Shown here: positions 36,284 to 45,272 of the stretch, piece after piece
Position numbering within the stretch: the stretch's first letter is position 1
How the letters are laid out: each line of letters starts with the position of its first letter
From: Flavobacteriales bacterium UBA6693
GTDB lineage: Bacteria; Bacteroidota; Bacteroidia; Flavobacteriales; Weeksellaceae
DNA: 64,000 bases
Assembly: GCA_002454815.1 (NCBI GenBank)
Contig: DKJL01000006.1
Location: forward strand, 376,843 to 440,842
Direction: 5' to 3'
Made by a program: the position numbers and the translations under genes
The notes under the pieces: generated by a model
The model's input: only the letters and a program-made list of their open reading frames with translations
What the model was told of the DNA's origin: nothing
Database searches by the model: none

Positions 36284-36429
36284 CCTAATAATGACCGCCT
36301 TTTAATATCTGAAACATAACTATCGCCGAATATACGTTGAGCGTATTTATAATTTTCCTCAACATAGATAAGTGGACGAGGCCGGTTTATACGCAATTCT
36401 TTAAAATCCTGTTTTCGCCAAAAAAAACT
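36280..36429 (-). pseudogene. Decayed tail of an unidentified gene
   Basis: A 49-codon frame without a start reads SFFWRKQDFKELRINRPRPL then IYVEENYKYAQRIFGDSY and VSDIKRRSLLG before a stop at 36280-36282. Composition and codon use look like real protein, but an in-frame stop at 36430-36432 cuts it off. Its stop overlaps the stop of the convergent plus-strand tail by 3-4 bases, so both tails seem to be original ends of a lost gene pair. I do not recognise the family. Confidence 0.4.
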
Positions 36430-36453
36430 TTACAATACTGCAAAGTTTTCTTT

Positions 36454-36945
36454 TTAAATAGCGACGCTTTCCGTTTCGAAATTCAGCCGGATTCTCAGTT
36501 TTGAATCGACCGGCACACCATTGCACTTTGATGGTATCCACTCTTTTTTAATTTTCCGTGTCGCATACTTCAGGTCGCGCAAAAACAGTTCGCTATTTTT
36601 TACTTTTGGCGAAACTCCGATATTTCTGATGCGACCGGTTTTGTCAATATCCAAATGCAGAAAAAACGGTCCGTTTACCACGTAAATTTCTTTGTCTACA
36701 TAAGCAGAAATATAGCGGAAAAGTTCGCGGGTGAAGGCAGCGTCACCACCTTCATATTGCGCACGCACAAAAGAATCATTCGCGCCGCAACCGGAAACTT
36801 TATAATAATCAAACGGTTTTTTAATGTCTACACGAAAGAAATTTTTGCTGTTTTCGGCGTAAAAAAATCCCTCCTGCATTTCTTCAATTTCCTGTGCCGG
36901 CAACATCAACGCCGCGAAAAACAGCAAGAAAAAAAGCTTCTTCAT
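36454..36945 (-). CDS. Exported protein with TonB C-terminal-like domain
   Basis: The 163-residue product has a signal peptide (1-18, ending LPAQ). Residues 95-160 (FFLHLDIDKTGRIRNIGVSP, DLKYATRKIKKEWIPSKCNG, KLRIRLNF) look like the TonB C-terminal fold found in many Bacteroidota exported proteins. It lacks a membrane anchor and Pro-rich spacer, so it is not a full TonB. Function is unknown. TAATTTTG at 36964-36971 is a likely -7 element. The next gene upstream, lysA, is on the same strand 66 bp away. Confidence 0.7.
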   Translation of the reverse strand: MKKLFFLLFFAALMLPAQEIEEMQEGFFYAENSKNFFRVDIKKPFDYYKVSGCGANDSFVRAQYEGGDAAFTRELFRYISAYVDKEIYVVNGPFFLHLDIDKTGRIRNIGVSPKVKNSELFLRDLKYATRKIKKEWIPSKCNGVPVDSKLRIRLNFETESVAI

Positions 36946-37011
36946 TTTTTAAATTATTTAAGGCAAAATTAGCCAAAAGAAACGCGCAGGCAGCAGCCGC
37001 AAACATGATAT

Positions 37012-38211
37012 TTATAATACCTCGATCTGGTTTCTCAGCAAATCTTCAAATTCTTCACGACGACGGATCAGGTGAGATTTGCCGTCCAGGTAGAGCACCT
37101 CTGCCGGTTTCAGCCTGGAATTAAAGTTCGAACTCATCTCGAAACCGTACGCGCCCGCATTCCGAAATACTAAGATATCGCCTTCGCGGACTTCGTTCAG
37201 TTTTCGGTCCCACGCAAAAGTATCAGTTTCGCAAATGTTGCCGACCACCGTATAAATGCGCTGTGCGCCGTGCGGGTTGCTGAGGTTCTCGATGAGGTGA
37301 TAAGACTCGTAGAACATTGGGCGGATGAGATGATTAAAACCACTGTTGATTCCCACAAAAACAGTAGCGGTCGTTTGTTTAATGACATTGGATTTTACTA
37401 CAAAATGTCCGCTGGTGCTCACCAGATATTTACCCGGTTCAAACCACAACTGCAGTTCTCGCTGCGTTGCTTTCTGAAATTCTGCCAATGCTTTTTCCAC
37501 CTTTTTACCCAAGGTTTTCACATCGGTTTCCAAATCTTCCGGTTGGTACGGCACTTTGAAGCCGCTTCCCATGTCGATATATTTTAGATCAGGAAAGTGT
37601 TCCGCCAGTTCAAACATAATTTCAAGACCCTGCAGGAATACATCAGCGTCCTTAATTTCACTGCCGGTATGCATGTGAAGTCCCTCTATCAAAAGATCGG
37701 TGGATTTCATGACACGTTCGATATGCCGCAGCTGATGGATGGAAATTCCAAACTTTGAGTCGATATGCCCGGTGGAGATTTTATGATTGCCACCCGCATA
37801 AATGTGGGGATTAATGCGGACAAAAATAGGATAGCTGCCGCCGTATTTGGTGCCGAACTGCTCCAAAATCGACATGTTATCGATGTTGATGTGAATATTG
37901 AGAGTCATCGCTGCTTCAATTTCGGCTAAATCCACACAATTGGGTGTGAAGAGAATGTTTTCCGGCGCGAAACCTGCTTTCAGGCCAAGTTTTACTTCAT
38001 TGATGGAGACGCAGTCGAGGCCGGCGCCCAGGCTGCGGATGTACTTTAAAATATTGATGTTGGTCAGCGCTTTGGCGGCATAGAAAAACCGCGTGCTCGT
38101 CTCGAAAGAGGAAGTAAGTTTCTCGTAATGTTCCGCAATGCTCTCGGCATCGTACACATACACCGGGGTGCCAAATTCTTCAGCAATCTTAAGCAAAGTT
38201 TCGTCAGTCAT
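37012..38211 (-). CDS. lysA: Diaminopimelate decarboxylase
   Basis: LysA decarboxylates meso-diaminopimelate to L-lysine, the last step of lysine synthesis, with pyridoxal phosphate. The 399 residues have the Schiff-base Lys47 in FYAAKALTN, the PLP-phosphate loop in DMGSGFKVPY, and substrate residues in GNICETDTFAWD and NAGAYGFEMSSNFN. Length is typical. No other lysine gene adjoins. Confidence 0.96.
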   Translation of the reverse strand: MTDETLLKIAEEFGTPVYVYDAESIAEHYEKLTSSFETSTRFFYAAKALTNINILKYIRSLGAGLDCVSINEVKLGLKAGFAPENILFTPNCVDLAEIEAAMTLNIHINIDNMSILEQFGTKYGGSYPIFVRINPHIYAGGNHKISTGHIDSKFGISIHQLRHIERVMKSTDLLIEGLHMHTGSEIKDADVFLQGLEIMFELAEHFPDLKYIDMGSGFKVPYQPEDLETDVKTLGKKVEKALAEFQKATQRELQLWFEPGKYLVSTSGHFVVKSNVIKQTTATVFVGINSGFNHLIRPMFYESYHLIENLSNPHGAQRIYTVVGNICETDTFAWDRKLNEVREGDILVFRNAGAYGFEMSSNFNSRLKPAEVLYLDGKSHLIRRREEFEDLLRNQIEVL

Positions 38212-38232
38212 ATTTAATTGTTTTTTTTACGT

Positions 38233-38263
38233 AAAAAAAGCAGGCTCTACTGAGTCTGCTTAC
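38233..38263 (-). terminator. Terminator after the exonuclease gene
   Basis: On the minus strand AAGCA and CTC pair with GAG and TGCTT with a small internal loop, followed by seven T. It lies 155 bp after the exonuclease stop and just before lysA. Confidence 0.6.
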
Positions 38264-38418
38264 ACTATAGTTAACCAAAAACAGCTTCTAAACGACACGG
38301 CGCGCCTTAGAGAAAGATTTTTTCTCCGGAGCCTGAGTCTGTTTTATAGAAGCGAAGGTGTTCATGGGGAATGGTAATTTTTGTCAAAAATAAAGGAATA
38401 AATCGGAATAAAATAAAA

Positions 38419-39645
38419 TTATTTTTCGGGATACGGAATAATTTCAAAATCGCCGCGCAATAACCCCAGGCGCAGATCGTTCTGCAGATCGGCGGTAGAA
38501 AAATCGATTTCGATACGCAATGCAGCCAATCTCGAAAGCGTCTCAATCTGAGTAAAGAGCTCGAAGAAACCGTAAGCTGCGAGTTTGCCGTCTTGAAATA
38601 ATAAAAAAGATTTTTCGCCACGGACGCGTCCGCCCGAAAGCCAAAGTTTGTCACCTTTCGGTATCGAAAGTTTTGCCTTTAAATCATCAATATTCTGCAG
38701 GGATTCCTGCGAGCGGATAAAACTCACTGCTTTGCTGCCCTGCGTAAACGACGTGAATTTCAGTAAAGGTTTGATTGAAGGCTGATTGCCGATTTTATCA
38801 GCGAAATAATTATGGTTTTTATAAAAAAGTCCGAAAGGCAACGTTTCCCGTTTTTTCAGTCCTTTGCTGCGCATGATCAGTTTGGCCAACAGGCTGCTGC
38901 CGGTAAGCTCGTAAAATATCTGCTCTGTTTCTTGCTGAACTTTTGCCCATTTTTTCGCTTTAGCGTAGAAAATATTTTTGCTGAATTTGTTTAAATCTTC
39001 AACAAAATCGGACAGAATTATTTTGCCGTCTTTGTCCTGAAAATAGAGAATGCCTTTTTCTGCGGGCAAATCCTGGGTGAGATCGCGTACTTTATTCAGG
39101 TACGTCTTCGCATTGAGTTCCTCGTGATGCTGTTGGATGATTTCCGAGTTTTTGTCTTTGATCATCAGCAGTTTAAAAAGTTCCAAAGTGGCGCGCGCGT
39201 CGCCGGAAGCACGGTGCTGATCAACCAGCGGAATGCCCAGTGATTTTACCAGTTTGCCCAGCGAATAACTTTCGGCAGACGGGATCAGTTTCTGTGCGAG
39301 CGGAATCGTGTCCAGAGTGTTAATTTTAAATTCATAACCCAGCCGGCGGAATTCCTGGCGCAGCATCCGGTAATCGAACTCAATATTGTGCCCGACCAAA
39401 GTGGTGTTTTGCGTGATTTCTACAACTCTTTTAGCGATTTCGTGGAATTTCGGCGCCGTTTTCACCATTTTTGGCGATATCTTGGTCAGTTTCTGCACAA
39501 AAGGTGTTATGTCGCTCTCCGGATTCACCAGCGAAATAAACTGGTCTACAATCCGGTGACCGTCATAACGGTAGATCGCAATCTCGATGATGCTTTCCTG
39601 CCGATACCCGGCGCCGTTGCTTTCTATATCAATTACTGCGTACAA
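38419..39645 (-). CDS. DnaQ-like 3'-5' exonuclease fused to a degenerate GIY-YIG-like domain
   Basis: The 408-residue protein starts with a DEDDh exonuclease domain (1-165): D6 and E8 in VIDIESNG, D91 in HNIEFDYR, H144 and D149 in DQHRASGD. Such domains proofread or trim DNA. Residues 190-280 resemble the UvrC/Cho N-terminal GIY-YIG nuclease (LPAEKGILYFQDKDGKII, FYELTGSSLLAKLIM), but the catalytic Tyr, Gly-Lys and Arg are missing. Related proteins join DnaQ and an active Cho-like domain for excision repair. The start codon is TTG at 39645: no in-frame ATG exists upstream, and a later start would lose D6. The remaining C-terminus (285-408) is unassigned. Confidence 0.82.
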   Translation of the reverse strand: MYAVIDIESNGAGYRQESIIEIAIYRYDGHRIVDQFISLVNPESDITPFVQKLTKISPKMVKTAPKFHEIAKRVVEITQNTTLVGHNIEFDYRMLRQEFRRLGYEFKINTLDTIPLAQKLIPSAESYSLGKLVKSLGIPLVDQHRASGDARATLELFKLLMIKDKNSEIIQQHHEELNAKTYLNKVRDLTQDLPAEKGILYFQDKDGKIILSDFVEDLNKFSKNIFYAKAKKWAKVQQETEQIFYELTGSSLLAKLIMRSKGLKKRETLPFGLFYKNHNYFADKIGNQPSIKPLLKFTSFTQGSKAVSFIRSQESLQNIDDLKAKLSIPKGDKLWLSGGRVRGEKSFLLFQDGKLAAYGFFELFTQIETLSRLAALRIEIDFSTADLQNDLRLGLLRGDFEIIPYPEK

Positions 39646-39885
39646 ATTCCTGTGATGTTAATAATTCCTGCCGATAATTTTGTCTTTCGCTCCGCTTTTT
39701 TTATTTAATTAAAAGCTCTTGGGCAGAGCTTCTGTTAAGTCAACGTTGGTGATAGACTTCGTTTTCAGCCGATAAAGATAAAAAATATTAGAATGAAAGA
39801 ATTCATGATGGCACAAACCATTCCGAAATGGGTGATGAAAGTCATTGTCAAACAAGATTTAAATGTCTTAAATTTGAACTTTCAA

Positions 39886-40242
39886 ATGAAAAGGTTCTGG
39901 CTTTACATATTGTCCCTGCTGATTTTCGGAGCAAGTTTCCAAAGTTCGTTATTGTTGGTCGATTATCAAATCAACCGGGAATTTTATGAAATTCACTGTG
40001 TCAACAAAACCAAGCCCTTACTCGCTTGCCACGGTAAATGTCAGATCGAGAAGAAGGAATCTTCGAATCTGGTAAAAGTGGTAAAGTATTCGTTTGAATT
40101 CAATATTTTGCCGTCCGCCACAGAAGGTTTTACCGCTGTTAAAGTTCCCGTTGCTTCAGTGCAAAAACTGGCTTTCGGCTACCACGAAATTTTCTGGCCA
40201 GAGGTTAATGTAAAGATTATCCCCGCCCCTCCACAGGTATAA
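39886..40242 (+). CDS. Small membrane-anchored protein with CxGKC-type motif
   Basis: The 118-residue protein (from the ATG at 39886) has one N-terminal hydrophobic segment (about 2-23) and then CVNKTKPLLACHGKCQIEKKE, cited here as C...C.GKC: three cysteines with His and Lys. Similar small proteins lie next to metal TonB receptor genes in Bacteroidota, as recalled, not searched. The frame is open to 39793, but the added residues look non-native. It is the first gene of the copper-type locus, followed by a YtkA-like lipoprotein and an OprC-like receptor. A metal role is inferred. Confidence 0.65.
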   Translation: MKRFWLYILSLLIFGASFQSSLLLVDYQINREFYEIHCVNKTKPLLACHGKCQIEKKESSNLVKVVKYSFEFNILPSATEGFTAVKVPVASVQKLAFGYHEIFWPEVNVKIIPAPPQV

Positions 40243-40337
40243 GCAATCAATGTTTCACGTTCCGGTTTCGCCGGCACTTCTCCGGTTTTCCGCACCGTTG
40301 CGGAGGACAGCTTATTCTTATACCTAAAAAAAATCAA

Positions 40338-41192
40338 ATGAAATTCTCTCTTACAATGCTGTTTGCCTTTGTGGCAATGGCTTTATCCATCATTTCTTGC
40401 CGCAACGCAGACGAAATAAATGATATTGCAAATCCTGAAATTGCCGGTCTGCAAAAAATTAAAGAAATCGGCAACGATTCCCATATTATCGAACTGTATT
40501 CACGAACCGGAAAAACCATGCAGGGCTACAATGAAATAAGTCTTCGCATCAAAAACAAATCGACAAATTTATACGAAAACAACGTTGCAGCAACTTGGCT
40601 TCCGATGATGCACATGACTTCCATGGCGCATTCCTGCCCAGCTTCCGTGTTGCAAAAAAGTGCTGCGGACGCACAAACGCTTTCCGGTTATATCGTTTTC
40701 CAGATGCCGGGCGGTGCTGCAGAATTTTGGGATCTGACAATTAATTATAAAATTGGCGAAAAAAGCTATGCCGTCACCACGCCGCTGAATATTGAAGCTG
40801 AAACAAAAAAAACGGTGGTTACATTTTTCGGTTCGGATAACAGCAAATATGTCATGGCGAATATTGCGCCCGAATCTCCAAAAGTGGCGGTTAATGACTG
40901 GACGGTTGGGCTTTGGAAAGCCAGTGATATGATGACTTATTCCGCTGTAGATAATTACACCATTCATGTCGATCCGCGGATGCCGGCAATGGGAAATCAC
41001 AGTGCTCCCAATAATGTAGCTGCTAAACAAACGGGTTCTGGTGGTTTTTACAAGGGCAAGCTTGCACTGACAATGTCCGGTTTCTGGAAACTGAATCTGC
41101 GTGTTGCCGCCGCCGACGGAACTATTTTAAAAGGCGAAGAAGTGACGGAAAACACACCCAACAGCAGTATCTTTTTTGAGCTTGAATTCTAA
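40338..41192 (+). CDS. Lipoprotein with two YtkA-like domains
   Basis: The 284-residue product has a lipobox LSIISC (Cys21) and two similar immunoglobulin-like halves. The first has the Met/His-rich WLPMMHMTSMAHSCPAS, the second DPRMPAMGNHSAPNN, each followed by a GxYxGxLxxxMxGxW-type strand (FYKGKLALTMSGFW). This is the pattern of YtkA-like (PF13115) domains, which occur in copper-related periplasmic proteins. Met, His and Cys clusters could bind Cu(I). It lies between the small CxGKC protein and the TonB receptor, so it may pass metal to or from the receptor. Metal identity is not shown. Confidence 0.75.
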   Translation: MKFSLTMLFAFVAMALSIISCRNADEINDIANPEIAGLQKIKEIGNDSHIIELYSRTGKTMQGYNEISLRIKNKSTNLYENNVAATWLPMMHMTSMAHSCPASVLQKSAADAQTLSGYIVFQMPGGAAEFWDLTINYKIGEKSYAVTTPLNIEAETKKTVVTFFGSDNSKYVMANIAPESPKVAVNDWTVGLWKASDMMTYSAVDNYTIHVDPRMPAMGNHSAPNNVAAKQTGSGGFYKGKLALTMSGFWKLNLRVAAADGTILKGEEVTENTPNSSIFFELEF

Positions 41193-41261
41193 CGTATCCG
41201 CCAATGTTTACGCCGTGAACTTTTACGTCAAAAAAACTCCCGGCAACATCAATAAATCCAC

Positions 41262-43241
41262 ATGAAAAAGTTGAAATATATTCTGTTCGCTGTTGGCGTG
41301 CAGATGCAGGCACAGCAAATCCAAATCGATAGCACACCCATTCGGCATATTACGGAAGTTGTCGTTATCGGCACCGCCAAAGTGGCTGCTCGCGAAGCAA
41401 AACCATTAGGTTCTATCGACGAATATCTGCAGCAGTCGGCACAGGTTGAGATGCTGCGGCGCGGCGGTTACGCCTGGGAGCCACTCATCAATGGAATGGC
41501 GTCCGAGCGTACCCTCGTTACAATTGACGGAATGCGGATTTTTGGCGCCTGTACGGACAAAATGGATCCGATCACCAGCTATATCGAAGTCTCCAATCTG
41601 CAGCAGGCGGACATCAGTTCCGGGCAATCCGGTGCGTGTCATGGCAATACAATTGGTGGGAGCATCGATTTGAAACGCAGCAGTTTGCGCCCGGGAAAAT
41701 CCCGATGGACTCATCAGATCAATACTGGTTTTGAAACGGTGAATCAGCAGAAGATTTTCGGTGCAGGCACCAAATATAAAAATGAAAAGTTCTATACCGA
41801 TGTTAATTTTATGGCCCGCGACGCAGAAAATTACCGTGCCGGCGGAAATGTGGAGGTGCTTCATTCGCAGTTTCGCAAAGTCAATAGTTCCGGCCTTGCC
41901 GGATTACAGTTGGATGAAAATAAATTGCTGGAAGCCTCGGTCATTTATGATAAAGCAACCGATGTAGGTTATCCCGCGCTGCCGATGGATGTAGCGTTGG
42001 CTGAAGCAATAATTACGTCGTTGAAATTTCAGATGATTCCAACCCACGAAAAGTTGAAAAGCTGGGAAAGCAAAATTTACTACAACACGGTGAAACACCA
42101 CATGGACGACACTCAAAGGCAAAATGTCGCAATCCACATGGATATGCCCGGAACGACCACAACACTCGGTTATTACTCACACCTGAAGTTTGACTGGAAA
42201 CGACATCAGTTTTTGTTGAACTTAAACGGTTATTACAACAAATCCTACGCGGAAATGACGATGTATCCGCAGGAAGAAAAGCCAATGTTTATGCTGACTT
42301 GGCCAGATGTTAAAACGCTTTCGCAAACGCTGTATCTGGAAGACGAAATGCCCTTGGCAAAATATTCGAATTTGAAATGGTCCGCTTCGGTTACCGCCCA
42401 TTTTAACCGCATCGACAGCGACCTTGGGCTGAACAGTCTTCAGATTTTCTATCCGGAGCTGGGCGCGGAGCGGGCAAGATTACTGACGAGCGTGGCTGCA
42501 AATTATATTTTCGATAAAGAAGGTTGGCAGGCAGGTGTAGGCGCAGCTTACGGAAATCGGGCGCCGTCCGTTTCCGAGGGGTATGGTTTTTACCTTTTCA
42601 ACAGTGCGGAGAATTACGATTACGTGGGCAATCCCAACCTCAAAAATGAATCGTCCATAGAAACCAACGCATTTATCGGGATCAGAAAAAAGTCTTTCAA
42701 CGCAAAACTGTCCTCGTCTTATTTTCACATCTCTGATTATATCATTGGCAGCATACAAAAAGAATTGACGCCTATGACACTCGGCGCAAACGGCGTAAAA
42801 GTCTATACAGCACTGCATGCTGCCCATATTTTCAACGTAAACCTGTCCGGCGAAATTCATATTTCCAAACCTTTGGTCTGGACAGCGCAGCTTACCTATG
42901 CACGCGGAACCGATTCTGACGGGCAGCAACTTCCATTCATGAGTCCTTTCAGTTATCGCACTGCGCTGCGTTATAGCCAAAACCGTTTTTCCTCCCAAAT
43001 TTCTTTAAACGGTAACGCGCGTCACAGCGATTTCGCAGAAGTTTATGGAGAAAAGCCGGCCGCCGCTTTTGCTGTGCTCAACGCTAATATCGGATACCGT
43101 TTCTCTGCGGCTAAAACGAAGGTCACGGCAAAGGCAGGGGTGGAAAATCTTTTTGATACCTATTATACTACTTACTCCGACTGGAACCAAATCCCGAGAC
43201 CGGGGCGAAATCTTTTCATGAACTTAAGTTTTGATCTGTAA
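41262..43241 (+). CDS. TonB-dependent receptor, OprC/NosA-like copper receptor
   Basis: The 659-residue receptor has a short signal peptide (about 1-18), a plug with FGACTDKMDPITSYIE and GACHGNTIGGSIDL, and a barrel ending MNLSFDL. The plug has C97xxxM101, and the barrel has H279xM281 (in KHHMDD) about 180 residues later. The OprC copper receptor of Pseudomonas binds Cu through CxxxM and HxM at about the same spacing, so copper import is the best guess. The start is the ATG at 41262. Upstream genes carry Cys/Met/His-rich products. Other TonB receptors of this branch are unstudied, so the substrate remains a prediction. Confidence 0.88.
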   Translation: MKKLKYILFAVGVQMQAQQIQIDSTPIRHITEVVVIGTAKVAAREAKPLGSIDEYLQQSAQVEMLRRGGYAWEPLINGMASERTLVTIDGMRIFGACTDKMDPITSYIEVSNLQQADISSGQSGACHGNTIGGSIDLKRSSLRPGKSRWTHQINTGFETVNQQKIFGAGTKYKNEKFYTDVNFMARDAENYRAGGNVEVLHSQFRKVNSSGLAGLQLDENKLLEASVIYDKATDVGYPALPMDVALAEAIITSLKFQMIPTHEKLKSWESKIYYNTVKHHMDDTQRQNVAIHMDMPGTTTTLGYYSHLKFDWKRHQFLLNLNGYYNKSYAEMTMYPQEEKPMFMLTWPDVKTLSQTLYLEDEMPLAKYSNLKWSASVTAHFNRIDSDLGLNSLQIFYPELGAERARLLTSVAANYIFDKEGWQAGVGAAYGNRAPSVSEGYGFYLFNSAENYDYVGNPNLKNESSIETNAFIGIRKKSFNAKLSSSYFHISDYIIGSIQKELTPMTLGANGVKVYTALHAAHIFNVNLSGEIHISKPLVWTAQLTYARGTDSDGQQLPFMSPFSYRTALRYSQNRFSSQISLNGNARHSDFAEVYGEKPAAAFAVLNANIGYRFSAAKTKVTAKAGVENLFDTYYTTYSDWNQIPRPGRNLFMNLSFDL

Positions 43242-43454
43242 AAATAATATCAACACAATAGAATTTATCTAAATTGATTTAAATTGTTGACGTAACGAAT
43301 ACATTTCCAAATTGATACTGTATAAATACGGCAACTAAAAATTAAAAGAAATAAGAAAATCAATGTAGCACCAATTTATTTAGCTGTAATTTTGCCTGAA
43401 GCAAGTCTGTACCACAATTAAAGCGGTATAAAATTTAAAAAAAGAATAAAAAAT

Positions 43455-43823
43455 ATGAAAAAACTAGTAATCGCTCTTTGTGCTGTTTTATGGTTAAGTG
43501 CTTGCCAAAGCGAGCAGCCAACGGAGCAGGTTTCTGTAGAAAACACTGATGAGATCAGTCTTGTACAGGAGTCGAACAAACTGCGCAACGAAAAAGGTGA
43601 CGAAATTACCGTGACTTATTTCGCCCAGGGCAATGATGTTGCGGTCAAGATTCAGAAAGCCGGCGAAGCGGAGCAGGTTCTCGTGGCAAAAAAAGTGTCG
43701 GCGAAAGGCGAGCCTGTTTTTACCAACGAAACGATGATGTGGGAAGGCAGCATCGGAACCGGCGGAAAACTGAGTGATGCGGCGGGAAACAGTTCGCAAT
43801 ATCTTGAAGTAACGGAAAAGTAA
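43455..43823 (+). CDS. Lipoprotein, possibly MliC-like
   Basis: The 122-residue product has a lipobox WLSAC (Cys17), a short acidic linker, and a beta-rich domain of about 75 residues with ITVTYFAQGNDVAVKI and NETMMWEGSIGTGGKL. This loosely resembles the MliC lysozyme-inhibitor fold (YF strand and W-x-G motif), but the usual cysteines are missing, so this is tentative. It is 42 bp upstream of the persulfide dioxygenase gene and may share its promoter; TAATTTTG at 43387-43394 is a likely -7 element. Confidence 0.6.
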   Translation: MKKLVIALCAVLWLSACQSEQPTEQVSVENTDEISLVQESNKLRNEKGDEITVTYFAQGNDVAVKIQKAGEAEQVLVAKKVSAKGEPVFTNETMMWEGSIGTGGKLSDAAGNSSQYLEVTEK

Positions 43824-43865
43824 CTAAGAACAATCTGCATTGCGATGCAGAAAAATTTACATAAA

Positions 43866-45272
43866 ATGAAAGTAGAACAGATTTATACAGGATGTCTTGC
43901 ACAGGGAGCTTATTACATTGTCTCCGGAAAGGAGGCGGCTATTATTGATCCGCTGCGCGAAACGAAACCTTATCTGGACCGGTTGCAAAAAGACGGCGTT
44001 ACACTGAAATATATTTTTGAAACCCATTTTCATGCTGATTTTGTGTCCGGACATTTGGACTTGGCCCGAAAAACAGGGGCTTCCATCGTCTACGGTCCAA
44101 CGGCTGAACCGGCTTTTGAAGCTATTATCGCTGAGGATGAGCAGATTTTTCATATTGGTGATATTCAGATCAAAGTTTTGCACACCCCGGGCCACACATT
44201 AGAAAGTTCTACCTATTTGCTCATCGACGAACACGGAAAGGAAACGGCTATTTTCAGCGGTGACACATTATTTCTGGGAGATGTCGGGCGACCGGACCTG
44301 GCACAGAAAGCAGTATCGATGACGCAGGAGCAGCTGGCCGGTATTTTATATGACAGTTTGCAGAACAAAATTATGCCGCTCGCGGACGATATTACCGTCT
44401 ATCCCGCACACGGCGCCGGCTCGGCCTGTGGGAAAAATATGCAGAAAGAAACGGTTGATACGCTCGGCAACCAAAAGAAAACCAACTATGCGCTGAACCA
44501 GCCCGATAAAGAGAGTTTTGTGCGGGAAGTGCTGGATGGTCTGGCACCACCGCCCACTTATTTCGGAATGAATGTTGCGATGAATAAAACCGGTTACGAT
44601 GATTTCGATACCGTTTTCGGCCAGGGCAATCGGGCCTTACAACCCGACGAATTCGTACAGGTTGCAGAGGAATCCGGGGCTTTGATTCTGGATACCAGAA
44701 AAGCGGCAGATTTCAGCGCCGGTTATGTTCCCAATTCAATCAATATCGGTTTGCAGGGAGATTTTGCACCCTGGGTAGGCGCTATGATTGCTGATGTAAA
44801 ACAGCCATTGCTACTCGTAACTGCGCCCGGCGAGCAGGAAGAAGCGATTACGCGGCTGGCTCGTGTAGGATTTGATCATGTGATCGGATTCCTGGAAGGC
44901 GGTTTCCGAAGTTGGCAGCAAGCCGGCAAAGAAGCAGATACAGTGCGCCGGATTTCTGCTACGGAATTTGCTACGGAATTGCCAGAAGACGCGCCGGTTC
45001 TTGATGTACGAAAACCGAGCGAGTACGCGGCAGAACATCTGGAGCAGGCGGAAAGTAAACCATTGGCTGAAATTAACGACTGGATTGCCGAAGCGGGCGG
45101 GAAATCCCATTTCTACCTGCATTGTGCGGGCGGCTATCGCAGTATGATCGCGGCCAGTATTCTGAATTCCAGAGGCATCCGTAATTTCACGGAGATCGAC
45201 GGTGGTTACAACAAAATAAAAGAAACTTCATTACCTAAAACAAATTTCTTATGTTCAGGCAAAACGCAATAA
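43866..45272 (+). CDS. Persulfide dioxygenase-rhodanese fusion (CstB-like)
   Basis: CstB-type enzymes oxidise persulfides to sulfite and combine it with a second persulfide to give thiosulfate. The 468 residues have an N-terminal metallo-beta-lactamase domain (THFHADFVSGH, TPGHT, FSGDTLFLGDVGRPD), a middle rhodanese-like domain without catalytic Cys (about 260-360), and a C-terminal rhodanese with Cys420 in HCAGGYRS. This is the CstB domain order. The HxHxD-F variant is usual for this group. The ATG at 43866 (MKVEQIYTG) is preferred to the one 7 codons earlier. It leads a chain of sulfur-handling genes. Confidence 0.92.
   Translation: MKVEQIYTGCLAQGAYYIVSGKEAAIIDPLRETKPYLDRLQKDGVTLKYIFETHFHADFVSGHLDLARKTGASIVYGPTAEPAFEAIIAEDEQIFHIGDIQIKVLHTPGHTLESSTYLLIDEHGKETAIFSGDTLFLGDVGRPDLAQKAVSMTQEQLAGILYDSLQNKIMPLADDITVYPAHGAGSACGKNMQKETVDTLGNQKKTNYALNQPDKESFVREVLDGLAPPPTYFGMNVAMNKTGYDDFDTVFGQGNRALQPDEFVQVAEESGALILDTRKAADFSAGYVPNSINIGLQGDFAPWVGAMIADVKQPLLLVTAPGEQEEAITRLARVGFDHVIGFLEGGFRSWQQAGKEADTVRRISATEFATELPEDAPVLDVRKPSEYAAEHLEQAESKPLAEINDWIAEAGGKSHFYLHCAGGYRSMIAASILNSRGIRNFTEIDGGYNKIKETSLPKTNFLCSGKTQ

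Larger units (their letters stand above)
35675..36453. other. AT-rich strip without intact genes
   Basis: This 779-bp gap holds the miaB leader with the inverted repeat TTTTGAATT/AATTCAAAA (35693-35720), an AT-rich unassigned part (35740-35960) and two convergent gene tails described separately. Its base composition is visibly lower in GC than the genes on either side. I see no tRNA, transposase or direct repeat at its borders. Confidence 0.6.

Noticed and set aside
35675..36453. Insertion sequence or integrative element in the AT-rich gap
   Set aside because: No transposase or integrase fragment, no tRNA edge and no flanking direct repeats are visible; only two gene tails are.
36454..36945. 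Full TonB protein
   Set aside because: Only the C-terminal-like fold is present; there is no anchor helix with a Pro-rich spacer.
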